From: Bacteroidia bacterium
GTDB lineage: Bacteria > Bacteroidota > Bacteroidia > UKL13-3
Assembly (NCBI GenBank): GCA_020049855.1
Contig: JAGVLJ010000013.1
Coordinates: 62,001 to 126,000, forward strand
DNA length: 64,000 nt
Reading direction: 5' to 3'
Part shown: positions 1 through 10,066 of the stretch, piece after piece
Layout of the letters: every line of letters starts with the position of its first letter
Position numbering within the stretch: position 1 is the first letter of the stretch
Program-made: the position numbers and the translations under genes
Notes under the pieces: generated by a model
Databases searched by the model: none
Told to the model about the DNA's origin: nothing
The model's input: the letters and a program-made list of their open reading frames with translations, nothing else

Positions 1-794
1 GCTGCTCTGCTGAAAATAATGTACCTGTTGTGGGCCGTCAGGAGGTTTTGGTTCGCAGGGAAATGCATTGGATGCGTATTGACCGTTACTACAGCTTTAA
101 AAACAAGGAAGGCCAAACTTCAACCAAAGAAAAAGATATTCATAAAAATGTTACCGATTTTGAAAACATTAAAGTTGCTTTTCAACCGGTAATGTGCCAG
201 CAATGCGGTCATGCACCATGTGAGTCGGTTTGTCCGGTTCTTGCAACAGTGCATAGTTCCGAAGGGTTGAACCAAATGACATATAACCGATGCGTGGGTA
301 CCCGTTATTGCGCTAACAACTGCCCTTACAAAGTAAGACGTTTCAATTGGTTTCGCTATAACGATAACGAGAAGTTCGATTTCCACTTCAACAATGATTT
401 AGGTAAAATGGTCATCAACCCTGATGTGACAGTTCGAACCAGAGGTGTAATGGAGAAATGTACTTTCTGTGTGCAGCGTATTCAGGCAGGTAAGCTAAAA
501 GCTAAGACGGAAAACCGTGAAATAAAAGATGGTGATATCAAAACTGCCTGTCAGCAATCATGTCCGGCCAATGCCATTGTATTCGGTGATATGTTTGATG
601 CCAACAGCGAATTAGTAAAATTATTAAAGAACGAAAGAGGTTACCACATGTTGGAAGAACTGAATGTTCAGCCATCAGTAAATTACCTCACTAAGATAAG
701 AAATGTGGAAGGCACCCTGCTTGAACAAAATGATCATGCAACGGCTAAACACGAAGAGCATAAAGCTGAAGAAACTCATACTGAACATAACTAA
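1..794 (+). CDS. actB: Alternative complex III iron-sulfur subunit ActB, C-terminal part (5' truncated by window edge)
   Basis: Frame is open to the window edge (..[30 protein letters not shown]); ferredoxin-like Cys clusters [48 protein letters not shown]; followed by actCDEF. Confidence 0.93.
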   Translation, partial: CSAENNVPVVGRQEVLVRREMHWMRIDRYYSFKNKEGQTSTKEKDIHKNVTDFENIKVAFQPVMCQQCGHAPCESVCPVLATVHSSEGLNQMTYNRCVGTRYCANNCPYKVRRFNWFRYNDNEKFDFHFNNDLGKMVINPDVTVRTRGVMEKCTFCVQRIQAGKLKAKTENREIKDGDIKTACQQSCPANAIVFGDMFDANSELVKLLKNERGYHMLEELNVQPSVNYLTKIRNVEGTLLEQNDHATAKHEEHKAEETHTEHN

Positions 795-818
795 TAGTAA
801 AAAATTAACATTACGGAT

Positions 819-2174
819 ATGTACGAATCTCCAATAAGAGAAGTGCTCGTAGAAGGTGGCAAAACTTACACCGATGTATCGAACGATATTTGCCGCCCAT
901 TAGAGAACAAAGCCACAAAAGGCTGGTGGATTGGTTTCATTGTGTCGGCCCTGGTGCTGGCATTATGGATTGGTGCCACCACCTACACCCTTATGACCGG
1001 TATAGGTACCTGGGGTTTGAATAAAACAGTAGGCTGGGCTTTTGATATTACCAACTTCGTATTTTGGGTTGGTATTGGTCACGCAGGAAAGTTAATCTCC
1101 GCTATCTTGTTATTGTTCCGCCAAAAGTGGAGGATGTCTATCAACCGATCGGCAGAAGCAATGACTATTTTTGCAGTAATTTGTGCAGCTTCATTCATTG
1201 TGTCGCACATGGGGCGTCCATGGGTGGCTTATTGGCCAATTCCTTTACCAAATGCATTTGGTTCATTGTGGGTAAACTTTAACTCGCCCTTAGTTTGGGA
1301 CGTATTTGCGATTTCAACATACTTCTCTGTTTCGTTGGTATTCTGGTATCTGGGATTGATTCCGGATATTGCTACCATTCGCGACCGTGCCACTACCCGC
1401 ATGCGTAAATTCATGTATAATTTTTTTGCAATGGGTTGGGATGGATCAGCACGAACATGGAATCGTTATGAATTAGTTTCATTGATTCTTGCAGGTATTT
1501 CTACCCCACTCGTACTATCGGTACACTCCATTGTGTCAATGGACTTTGCTACATCGGTGATTCCGGGATGGCACACCACTATCTTCCCTCCTTATTTTGT
1601 GGCTGGGGCTATTTTCTCCGGATTCGGAATGGTATTAACGCTGCTGGTAATAGGACGTGTGGTTTTAAAACAGGAAGAATACATTACCATGGGTCACTTA
1701 GATGCCATGTGCAAAGTGGTTATGCTCACAGGTTCAATGGTAGGTTTGGCTTATATAACTGAGTTTTTTATTGCGGCCTACTCGGGTGTTGAATATGAGC
1801 AATACGCGTTTATTAACCGAGCTACCGGACCTTATGCCTGGGCCTACTGGATTATGATGAGTTGCAACCTTATTGCCCCTCAGGTATTCTGGACTAAATG
1901 GGCTCGCTCTACCCCATGGTTTATCTTTGTACTTTCCATCATTGTAAATATTGGGATGTGGTTTGAACGTTTCGTAATTATCGTTACTTCACTTCACCGT
2001 GATTACATTACCTCCAGTTGGGCTATGTACACACCTACCTGGGTTGAATTTAGTATCCTCATCGGATCATTCGGATTATTCTTCACATTATACTTCTTGT
2101 TTGTAAGGTATCTGCCTACCATCAACATGTCGGAGATAAAGGCTATCCTTCCTAAAAAGCAAACCCAACATTAA
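819..2174 (+). CDS. actC: Alternative complex III quinol-binding membrane subunit ActC (NrfD/PsrC family)
   Basis: Multi-TM NrfD-like protein (SHMGRPWVAYWPIPLPN...) in ACIII operon order. Confidence 0.93.
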   Translation: MYESPIREVLVEGGKTYTDVSNDICRPLENKATKGWWIGFIVSALVLALWIGATTYTLMTGIGTWGLNKTVGWAFDITNFVFWVGIGHAGKLISAILLLFRQKWRMSINRSAEAMTIFAVICAASFIVSHMGRPWVAYWPIPLPNAFGSLWVNFNSPLVWDVFAISTYFSVSLVFWYLGLIPDIATIRDRATTRMRKFMYNFFAMGWDGSARTWNRYELVSLILAGISTPLVLSVHSIVSMDFATSVIPGWHTTIFPPYFVAGAIFSGFGMVLTLLVIGRVVLKQEEYITMGHLDAMCKVVMLTGSMVGLAYITEFFIAAYSGVEYEQYAFINRATGPYAWAYWIMMSCNLIAPQVFWTKWARSTPWFIFVLSIIVNIGMWFERFVIIVTSLHRDYITSSWAMYTPTWVEFSILIGSFGLFFTLYFLFVRYLPTINMSEIKAILPKKQTQH

Positions 2175-2185
2175 TAAAGGAACTG

Positions 2186-2725
2186 ATGTCAATGAAAAAT
2201 AACAACCAAAAACTGATTCTCGGCATTTACGATGACCCTGACAAAGTGCTTGCGGCTACACGTAACGTTCGTAAAGCAGGCTTTGATATTAAAGATGTGT
2301 ATACCCCCTTCCCTATACATGGAATTGACAAGGCAATGGGTATTCAGCGTTCCCGCTTAGGAATTTCTGCCTTTTTGTTTGCCATGACCGGATTACTTAC
2401 TGCCGTGGTGATGATGGTTTACATGTCGTGGGGTGATGATTGGGAAATTAATATTGGTGGAAAGCCAAACTTGCATATCCCTACTTATATTCCGGTAACC
2501 TTTGAGTTATCCATTTTATTCACCGCATTCGGAATGGTTGCAACCTTTTTTATTGTAAGTAAAATGGCTCACGGTAAAAACCCAACGCTGATGGATATTC
2601 GTCAAACCGATGACCGAATTGTAATTGCAGTAAACCTGCACAACACCGGAGACAGCGATGCCATTAATAAAATTTTTCAATCCAACGGTGCGTTAGAAGT
2701 TAAAGAAAGGGATTTATCTATATGA
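2186..2725 (+). CDS. actD: Alternative complex III subunit ActD (DUF3341)
   Basis: ILGIYDDPDKVLAATRNVRKAGFDIKDVYTPFPIHGIDKAMG is typical of DUF3341; operon position. Confidence 0.93.
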   Translation: MSMKNNNQKLILGIYDDPDKVLAATRNVRKAGFDIKDVYTPFPIHGIDKAMGIQRSRLGISAFLFAMTGLLTAVVMMVYMSWGDDWEINIGGKPNLHIPTYIPVTFELSILFTAFGMVATFFIVSKMAHGKNPTLMDIRQTDDRIVIAVNLHNTGDSDAINKIFQSNGALEVKERDLSI

Positions 2726-3366
2726 AACATACCATTAAGTTATTCCTGTCAGGTTTGGCCATAGTTGCTGTTTCTTCCTGCGGAAGAGATGCCAATGACC
2801 CGGGTATTGAATATGCCCCCGACATGTATGTATCTAAAGGTTATGAACCATACAGCCAGCTGGCCGATGTTACCCGATCTATTACCGATGAGAACGGAAA
2901 AACATGGGTAATAAATTCGGACGGCAAAAATATGCGCGAACCGGTAAAAGGAACTATTGCCCGCGGACAACTGGACTATGTTTTTCCTTACGCAAAAACT
3001 CCCGAAGATTATGAACGTGCCGGTGCAGAATTGAAAAATCCATTAGCTGCTACCGAAGAAAATCTGGCTGAAGGAAAGCGCTTATACGAAATTAACTGTA
3101 CTCCCTGCCACGGGACAAATGGTAAAGGGGATGGAACCATTGTACAAGATGGCAAATACCCACCACCGCCTTCCTACGATTCAGATCGGATTAAAACTAC
3201 TGCCGATGGAAAAATGTATTTCTCCATTACCTACGGTAAAAACCTCATGGGTTCTTATGCATCTTCCCTTTCTCCAACCGAAAGATGGCAAGTGATACAC
3301 TATATCCGCACACTGTCAGGAAATGCTGCTGCACCAGCTGACTCAACAACAGTTCCTAAACAATAA
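2722..3366 (+). CDS. actE: Alternative complex III monoheme cytochrome c lipoprotein ActE
   Basis: Lipoprotein signal (VAVSSCG), one CxxCH heme motif (CTPCHG), 4-nt overlap with actD. Confidence 0.92.
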   Translation: MKHTIKLFLSGLAIVAVSSCGRDANDPGIEYAPDMYVSKGYEPYSQLADVTRSITDENGKTWVINSDGKNMREPVKGTIARGQLDYVFPYAKTPEDYERAGAELKNPLAATEENLAEGKRLYEINCTPCHGTNGKGDGTIVQDGKYPPPPSYDSDRIKTTADGKMYFSITYGKNLMGSYASSLSPTERWQVIHYIRTLSGNAAAPADSTTVPKQ

Positions 3367-3395
3367 ACTACTTAAACTAATAAAGAGATTCGAAC

Positions 3396-4655
3396 ATGGC
3401 ACACGGACACGAACACGAAGTAGTAATAAAAGACGAAAAATTTGTAATGACCGCCAAAGACAAAAGGGTCTCCATGATCCTTATGGGTGGCGGCTTGCTA
3501 CTTGCGCTTATTGGCATTTTAACCAATCACAGCGAGCATGAAATGTTAATGAAACGGATATGGGCAAACTTACTTGCTGACGGATATTTCTTTTTTATCA
3601 TCAGCATTTGCGCCACGGCATTCATTGCAATTAAAGCCATTGCCAATGCAGGCTGGCACACCAGCATTAAGCGTATTCCTGAAGCAATGGGCACCTTTCT
3701 ACCTTTTGCCGCAGCAGTATTGATTATTGTACTTATTGGTGGCGGAAGCGAAGTTTACCATTGGATGCACCATGGCATTACCGACCCAACCTCGCCAAAT
3801 TACGATAAAGTGATAGCAGGCAAAAGTTGGTATCTCAATCAGGGATTTTTTTGGGGCCGACTAATTGTATTCTTTGCGGTTTGGATTTTTATTACCCGTA
3901 AATTCCGTAAGTGGTCATTACAGGAAGATATTGAAGGTGGTTTATCCTTCTTTGATAAAACATACAAAACTGCAGCATTCTTCACCTTCTTCTTTGCTTT
4001 CACTTTCTCCATGTTTAGCTGGGATATTATGATGAGTATTGATACCCATTGGTTCTCTACCATCTTCTCTATTTACAACTTTGCTACAGGATGGGTAAGC
4101 GCCATTACCATTATGGCTTTAACAGCTATTCAGCTTAAGAAAAGAGGATACCTGAGCATTGTGAACGAAGACGTAATTCATGACCTCGGTAAAATGATGT
4201 TTGCCTTTAGTATTTTCTGGACTTATATGTGGGTGGCCCAAATGTTATTGATTTGGTACGCCAACTTACCTGAAGAAGTAACCTATTACCTTGACCGCAC
4301 TAAAAACGGATGGGGTTTTCACTTCTACCTTAATCTTGCACTCAACTTTATCATCCCGTTCTTTGGACTGATGACACGTACCGGTAAACGCAATACCTGG
4401 TGGTTGAGTTTTGTAGGATGTATCCTGCTCTTCGGACACTGGAACGATGTTTACCTGATGACCTTTGCAGGTGCCATGAAAGACCACCATGGTATTTCAC
4501 ATGCACCGGGATGGGGATTGATGGAATTTGGTTTCTTGGCCATGTTTGTTGGCGGATTCATCTATGTGCTGCTAACTTCATTAAGCAAAGCCAACCTCTA
4601 TCCTACTAAACATCCATATATTATGGAAAGTGCCCTGCACGATGTAGGTGTATAA
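3396..4655 (+). CDS. actF: Alternative complex III membrane subunit ActF
   Basis: Multi-TM quinol:cytochrome c oxidoreductase-like protein, operon position. Confidence 0.9.
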   Translation: MAHGHEHEVVIKDEKFVMTAKDKRVSMILMGGGLLLALIGILTNHSEHEMLMKRIWANLLADGYFFFIISICATAFIAIKAIANAGWHTSIKRIPEAMGTFLPFAAAVLIIVLIGGGSEVYHWMHHGITDPTSPNYDKVIAGKSWYLNQGFFWGRLIVFFAVWIFITRKFRKWSLQEDIEGGLSFFDKTYKTAAFFTFFFAFTFSMFSWDIMMSIDTHWFSTIFSIYNFATGWVSAITIMALTAIQLKKRGYLSIVNEDVIHDLGKMMFAFSIFWTYMWVAQMLLIWYANLPEEVTYYLDRTKNGWGFHFYLNLALNFIIPFFGLMTRTGKRNTWWLSFVGCILLFGHWNDVYLMTFAGAMKDHHGISHAPGWGLMEFGFLAMFVGGFIYVLLTSLSKANLYPTKHPYIMESALHDVGV

Positions 4656-4677
4656 ACAAATAAAAAGACTTTTATAT

Positions 4678-4706
4678 AAGCCCTTTGGAAACGAGGGGCT
4701 TTTTTA
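4678..4706 (+). terminator. Rho-independent terminator after actF
   Basis: AAGCCCTT-TGGAAACG-AGGGGCTT stem followed by TTTTTT. Confidence 0.85.
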
Positions 4707-4732
4707 TTGCAAAGAAAATTCCTGATTTACAA

Positions 4733-4761
4733 TTGCCCCTATAAAGAATATGTTATCTTTG
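4733..4761 (+). promoter_or_regulatory. Bacteroidota-type promoter candidate upstream of the disrupted metallopeptidase
   Basis: TTG(C) at 4733 and TATCTTTG at 4754-4761 match the TTG / TAnnTTTG consensus with about 18 bp spacing; 27 nt before the ATG at 4789. Confidence 0.5.
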
Positions 4762-4788
4762 TTATAATGACTACTAAACAAAGTAATC

Positions 4789-6472
4789 ATGAAAGTCGTA
4801 TCAACAATTACTAAACTCATCCTTCATCTTGCTGTTTTCACCTGTACTTTTTCTTGCCACAAAGATGTTGACTTACCATCAAAAAGCAACTTAAGCAATC
4901 CTTACCTTATCAACGCTTCAAGCCAAACAATAATTGAAAATGACAGCCCAACCGCCATAGTTTTGGGTAGTCAATTAACCAACCCGTATACGGTTTCAAA
5001 CATGCAATCTGCGTTTACAGCGCTTACCACGGAAGACCCGGAGTTTTGCAGCAATTCAATTAATGTTAGAACTACACATTACTATGTAAAATTTTAACCC
5101 CAAAATGATGATGATGTAGAAGCCCTTCTTGACGACAGCACATTAATACTTTATGACTACCCTTTAGACAGACCAATAGTTAATAATAGCAATTATTATA
5201 AAGACCCAACTCTCTCGGAAACTACCCCCAATTATAAATATGCCTGTGTTCCCTTTGGTTTCAGTTTCCCAAATGTTCAATATTAAATTTTGGCAAACCT
5301 CTATATTCCTGAAGAGGACCCGCTTTTAGAATATACTGATGATTCTGAATTAGATATTTGTATTGACAAATTAGTTTATGAGGCGTTATCCAGTACCGGA
5401 AACCTGGACACTTTCAATATAGTTGAACCCGACACAAATGCTCCTGCGCCTTTGTTTTCCAGAAGATCAAAATGGAATCCGTCTGGAATAATACGGTATC
5501 ACGATAATACCCTTATCCCTCCTAACAATACCGAAAAAGTTGGTTGGAAAGGCTTGGATGGTGTAAAAGTGCGGGTGCGCAGATGGTTCACCACCAGAGA
5601 GGCATTAACTGATGCAAACGGGTATTATTTTATCAATGAAAAATTTAGGAGAGATGTGAATTACTCTATAAAATGGGAGAGGCAAAATTTTCAATTGAAT
5701 CTTGCTACCGTGGGGCAGCTTTACTTTGAAGGCCCAAAACAAACTGGGGCATGGGTGTTGAATATCGGGCCCGGCTTAGCCAACATGATAAGTACCGTAC
5801 ACATGGCAGCCATGGATTATTATTACAAATATTATTATGTAAATCTATCCTCACCATCTCTTAATACTTTTTGGACACCCAGACTTAATATTGGTATTTA
5901 TTATGAATATAATTCCGATGCAAATGGTGACTGTAGGCCTTGGGCAAGAACCTTTGGAGCGTATAACACTATCAGGATTTACAACCCCAACAGACGTGGG
6001 CATGAAATATATGGTACCGCAATTCATGAAATGACTCACTTTGCACATTGGGGAATTGTTAGGTGCGTCAACGTATAACAACGCATCGAGTAAATTAGCA
6101 GAGAGTTGGAGACGTTTGATACAATGGACCTTTGCCAATAAACGATACAAAAATTACTATGGCCTCGCAAACTTTGATCACTACTTTGGATGGCAAAGCT
6201 ACAATTTAAGTTCCTCATCTGCCGTTTCCTCTATGCATGATGGTTATGCCCCCGTTTTTATTGATTTGGTTGATAACTGGAATCAATATGCCGAAAACTG
6301 GAATAGTGCATATTTTGTTACTGATCCAATTTCAGGTTATACAGCGAAAGATGTAGAAGACGCTTTGCCAGATTGCGAATCGCTGAATTCTATCAAAGCC
6401 AAACTTGACCAGCTAAATAAAACTTCAAGTACAGACCTATATAATCTCTTTGAATTCTACAACAACATTTAG
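4789..6472 (+). pseudogene. Disrupted exported lipoprotein with a zincin-like HExxH motif (two in-frame stops and one frameshift)
   Basis: Frame 1 reads through TAA 5095-5097 and TAA 5284-5286 (..YYVKF*PQNDDDVEALLDDSTLILYDYPLDRPI..FPNVQY*ILANLYIPEEDPLLEY..); HEMTH at 6025-6039; continues in frame 2 from about 6041 (GELLGASTYNNASSKLAESWRR) after a GGGG run. Confidence 0.8.
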
Positions 6473-6473
6473 T

Positions 6474-6911
6474 ATGAATACACGATTATTACACTATTTA
6501 TTTTCCCTTTGCCTTTTCTCATTTTCTTGTAAAGAACCTGAAGGCGCTCTTCAAGAAAACAAGATTATTATAACTAACTTGTTTAGTCAGGAGGTGATCG
6601 GCACTTTTTACTGGTCGCATGAAACCTTTACCATACCGGTTAACGGTACTTACACTTATTTGGAATCAGGAGATGGGGCCGGAACTTTTAGCTTTGGTGA
6701 ATCTGATTCTGTAATAATAAAATTCGAAGACGGCAAAGAAAAAACAGATTATAATTGCGGAGCCCCTCACGTGAATGCAATAAAACCGGAATGCTGGAAA
6801 GACACAATTAATTTGTTTAATTCATCTAAATACCTACAAGCCAAAGTCAGCGAGAATAAATTCGTGGCATACTATTATATCACTCAGGCCGATTACGATG
6901 AGGCCAAGTAA
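6474..6911 (+). CDS. Small hypothetical lipoprotein
   Basis: ATG at 6474 just after the preceding stop; signal peptide with lipobox-like FSFSCKE; intact ORF. Confidence 0.65.
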   Translation: MNTRLLHYLFSLCLFSFSCKEPEGALQENKIIITNLFSQEVIGTFYWSHETFTIPVNGTYTYLESGDGAGTFSFGESDSVIIKFEDGKEKTDYNCGAPHVNAIKPECWKDTINLFNSSKYLQAKVSENKFVAYYYITQADYDEAK

Positions 6912-6932
6912 GCACGCTTGGCTTGTATAAAA

Positions 6933-6962
6933 AAGCCCTTCGGAAACGAGGGGCTTTTTTTT
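6933..6962 (+). terminator. Rho-independent terminator nearly identical to that at 4678-4706
   Basis: AAGCCCTT-CGGAAACG-AGGGGCTTTTTTTT. Confidence 0.85.
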
Positions 6963-7055
6963 ATACGTAATCCTTTAGCTTTGTGTAGTGATATCCTGAA
7001 ACAGGAAGCGAATGCCGAAAAGCTTATGAGTAGGCTCATTTAAAATAAAACACAT

Positions 7056-7409
7056 ATGAAAATGATCAAATCTCCCTTTACGTAGATTGCTGTTGTAGTG
7101 ATGTTGCTCAGCACTTCCTGCGCACATCTGGTGGGCTTCCCTACTTCGAGCGCGCAGATTTCAGGAAACAATTTTAAAGTCCTGGGTGAATCGAAAGGTA
7201 CATCTGCGGCTACTTACTGATTCGGCATTGGTGGTCTCGACCGAAAAGCACTGGCCAATGAAGCCATCAAAGACATGAAGATCAAACATCCTTTGAAAGA
7301 AGGACAGGTTTATGCCAATATGGTCCTTGATTATAAATTCACGTTCATTGCCATTTACATGAAACAAACGGTAACGGTAACAGCCGACATTGTAGAGTTT
7401 ACCAAATAA
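7056..7409 (+). pseudogene. Small lipoprotein pseudogene (TRL-like/DUF6567-like), two in-frame stops
   Basis: Manual reading frame MKMIKSPFT*IAVVVMLLSTSCAHLVGFPTSSAQISGNNFKVLGESKGTSAATY*FGIGGLDRKALANEAIKDMKIKHPLKEGQVYANMVLDYKFTFIAIYMKQTVTVTADIVEFTK; TAG at 7083-7085, TGA at 7218-7220. Confidence 0.7.
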
Positions 7410-7454
7410 ACGCTGCTGAACAATTTTGAAAGCCATGCACCTGCATAGCTTTTT

Positions 7455-8222
7455 TTATGAGTTAAATCCCCGTAACCGTATTTGCGTTAACCTGCGTTTG
7501 GTATCCAGCGGAAAATCATTCTGCATGATCCATTCGTAATAGGCGGGTTCAGCTTTTAATACATCCGAAACCGATTTGCCTTTATGCTTCCCGAAATTAA
7601 ATACCTCCCTGCCCTTTGCATCATAAATCATTCTTCCGGCTAGATCCACAAAATTAGTTTGCCCAGAGAAACTGTGTAAAAATTCAATATCGTTTTTCAG
7701 GTTATCATAACGCTGCAACTGTGCCTTCAGCACTTCTAAAGTAGCACTGGTATCTGCTTCGGCTGAGTGGGCTTTCTCCAATACTTTATCGCAATAAAAT
7801 TTATAAGCTGCCACCAGGTTGCGTTGTTCCATAACGTGAAAAATGCGTTGCACATCAATGAACTTTCTGTCCTCCGGATCAAAATCCACTTTGGCGCGCA
7901 GAAACTCTTCCACCAGCATGGGGAAATCAAACTTATTGGAGTTGAACCCTGCAAAATCACAGCCCTTTAAATATTCATTCAACTCTCTTGCCTTATCGGC
8001 AAAAATGGGTTCATCTTTTACATCCTCATTGGTAATGCCGTGAATGGCGGTCACTTCTTTCGGAATAGGTATTTGCGGGTTGAACCGCTGGGTTTTTACC
8101 TCTTCGGTACCATCGGGGAAAACCTTAATGGTGCATATTTCTACAATACGATCGTTGGAGATATTGATGCCGGTAGTTTCTAAATCAAATACCACCAATG
8201 GGCGTTTTAAGTTAAGTTGCAT
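7455..8222 (-). CDS. DnaQ-family 3'-5' exonuclease
   Basis: VVFDLETTGINISNDRIVEICTIKV ExoI motif, HGITNEDV, HSAEADTSAT ExoIII motif. Confidence 0.92.
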   Translation of the reverse strand: MQLNLKRPLVVFDLETTGINISNDRIVEICTIKVFPDGTEEVKTQRFNPQIPIPKEVTAIHGITNEDVKDEPIFADKARELNEYLKGCDFAGFNSNKFDFPMLVEEFLRAKVDFDPEDRKFIDVQRIFHVMEQRNLVAAYKFYCDKVLEKAHSAEADTSATLEVLKAQLQRYDNLKNDIEFLHSFSGQTNFVDLAGRMIYDAKGREVFNFGKHKGKSVSDVLKAEPAYYEWIMQNDFPLDTKRRLTQIRLRGFNS

Positions 8223-8463
8223 GGTGCAAATATAACGGCTAATTCGTTTCGATGAATTAAATTACGGGGTACGTTTTACGAACCGAAGGTCATCGAAGCT
8301 AATTACGGTTTCAGCGTCTTTCTGCGATTTCTGCGGGATACAGTGTGTAAATGGGAAGACATCCCCCAGCCCCCTTCCCTCACACGCAAACCAACGCTGC
8401 AAGGGGGACAGTTTCTTTGCGTGAAATTTTCTGCGAGTTCAGCGGGAAACAAAACGAGAATAG

Positions 8464-8514
8464 TCACTGATTAACTTCGTTGAGCTAAAGGTTGCACATA
8501 TTTTTAATCAGTGA
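8464..8514. repeat. Perfect 11 bp inverted repeat TCACTGATTAA...TTAATCAGTGA
   Basis: 8464-8474 and 8504-8514 are exact reverse complements with a 29 nt spacer. Confidence 0.75.
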
Positions 8515-8576
8515 AATCTGTGACAGACTTCCTTGCCATCATTGTTTGTCCTGCTTCCGTGTAAATAAAGCACCGC

Positions 8577-9914
8577 TCATAGTACATTCATATCCGTATT
8601 ATCAAAGTTACCGGAGCTCATGAGCAATAAATTGCTGTTGCCCCAGTTCATTTGCTGCAGATCGGCTTTTAGTTTTGCTGAACTATTATACGCAATAACC
8701 CCTGCCCCAAAGTTTTCAATAATATCATCCTCCGTGAGCATCTCCATCTTTTTCTTCTCAATGGTATGCGGATTAAAATACACGATGCGTACATCGGCCT
8801 TATCCAATGCACCCTTATACTCGGAAAGGAATTTTTTATTGAGGCTGCTGAACGTATGCAGTTCAAACACGGCCACTAATTTCCGTTCGGGGAATTGGTC
8901 TTTTACGGCCTCTACGGTGGCTGTTACCTTGGATGGGGAATGTGCAAAATCGCGGTACACCACGCTGTGTTCATTTTTTGCCACCAGTTCCAGTCTTCTT
9001 GCGGTGCCTTTAAAGGAAGCAATAGCCTTATAAAAGTCCGCATCGCTGATGCCAAGCTCATTCAATGCTAGGCGAGCCGCCTGCATGTTTTGCAGGTTGT
9101 GTTTACCAAATATGTTTAATTCCACCCAGCCCTCATTGGTTTTGATGCTGGTGAGTCCGTTGGCTACTTTCCATTCGGGGGCGTTGTACCATTTTACCTC
9201 AGCAGCGAGCTTCTCTTTTGATGTAATCGAACGGATATGTTCGTCCTCATCAAAACAAATGAGTTTGCCTGTGGCCGGTATCTGTCGCATAAAAATGGCA
9301 AACTGCTCCACGTATCCTTCAAAAGTGGGGAACACATTGATATGGTCCCAGGCAATGCCCGTTACAATACCAATATCGGTATGGTACACATGAAACTTGG
9401 GACGCAGGTCAATAGGTGAGGTTAAATACTCATCGCCTTCAAAAACGGCTATATCACTTTCATCATTCAGTCCCACCATGGTATCAAATCCTTCCAATTG
9501 CGAGCCAACCAGGTAATCAAACTTTCGGTTATAAAATTTAAGCACATGCAACATCATGGCCGTAGTAGTGGTTTTGCCATGGCTGCCTCCTACTACCACC
9601 CTTTTTTTAGAACGGGTTTGCTCATACATATACTCGGGGAAAGAATAAATTTTCAATCCCATTTCCTGCGCTTTAACAAGTTCCGGATTGTCTTTGCGGG
9701 CATGCATACCCAGAATGATGGCATCCAAATCAGCAGTAATCAGGTTGGTATTCCAGCCAATGGTTTGGGGTAATAACCCCTGTTTGGCCAACCGTGATTT
9801 GGCCGGTTCAAAAATTTCGTCATCCGTACCGGTTACGTGATAGCCTTTATTTTTAAGTGCTATGGCCATATTGTGCATTACCGCACCTCCAATAGATATA
9901 AAGTGTACCTTCAT
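8577..9914 (-). CDS. mpl: UDP-N-acetylmuramate:L-alanyl-gamma-D-glutamyl-meso-diaminopimelate ligase
   Basis: Mur ligase family: MKVHFISIGGAVMHNMAIALKNKGYHVTGTDDEIFEPAKSRL, GSHGKTTTTAM. Confidence 0.93.
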   Translation of the reverse strand: MKVHFISIGGAVMHNMAIALKNKGYHVTGTDDEIFEPAKSRLAKQGLLPQTIGWNTNLITADLDAIILGMHARKDNPELVKAQEMGLKIYSFPEYMYEQTRSKKRVVVGGSHGKTTTTAMMLHVLKFYNRKFDYLVGSQLEGFDTMVGLNDESDIAVFEGDEYLTSPIDLRPKFHVYHTDIGIVTGIAWDHINVFPTFEGYVEQFAIFMRQIPATGKLICFDEDEHIRSITSKEKLAAEVKWYNAPEWKVANGLTSIKTNEGWVELNIFGKHNLQNMQAARLALNELGISDADFYKAIASFKGTARRLELVAKNEHSVVYRDFAHSPSKVTATVEAVKDQFPERKLVAVFELHTFSSLNKKFLSEYKGALDKADVRIVYFNPHTIEKKKMEMLTEDDIIENFGAGVIAYNSSAKLKADLQQMNWGNSNLLLMSSGNFDNTDMNVL

Positions 9915-10019
9915 GTTCAGTTAGCTATTAGTGAATCCAAAGCAAAAAAAAGTATAAAGCAGCGTACCTGCTAAAAGATTTATGCACAAGTATCGTCATT
10001 ACGAAGGAGACACTACCTC

Positions 10020-10066
10020 GGTAATCTCCTGAATTAAATCCAAGTGCTTCACGCAAGGAGATTGCC
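10020..10066. repeat. Imperfect inverted repeat, REP-like intergenic remnant
   Basis: GGTAATCTCCT (10020-10030) against AGGAGATTGCC (10056-10066), 10/11 complementary, within CGTCATTACGAAGGAG... context. Confidence 0.55.

Noticed and set aside
120-386. Minus-strand ORF opposite actB, and similar shadow ORFs throughout the track
   Set aside because: Antisense to clear conserved proteins, no domain pattern.
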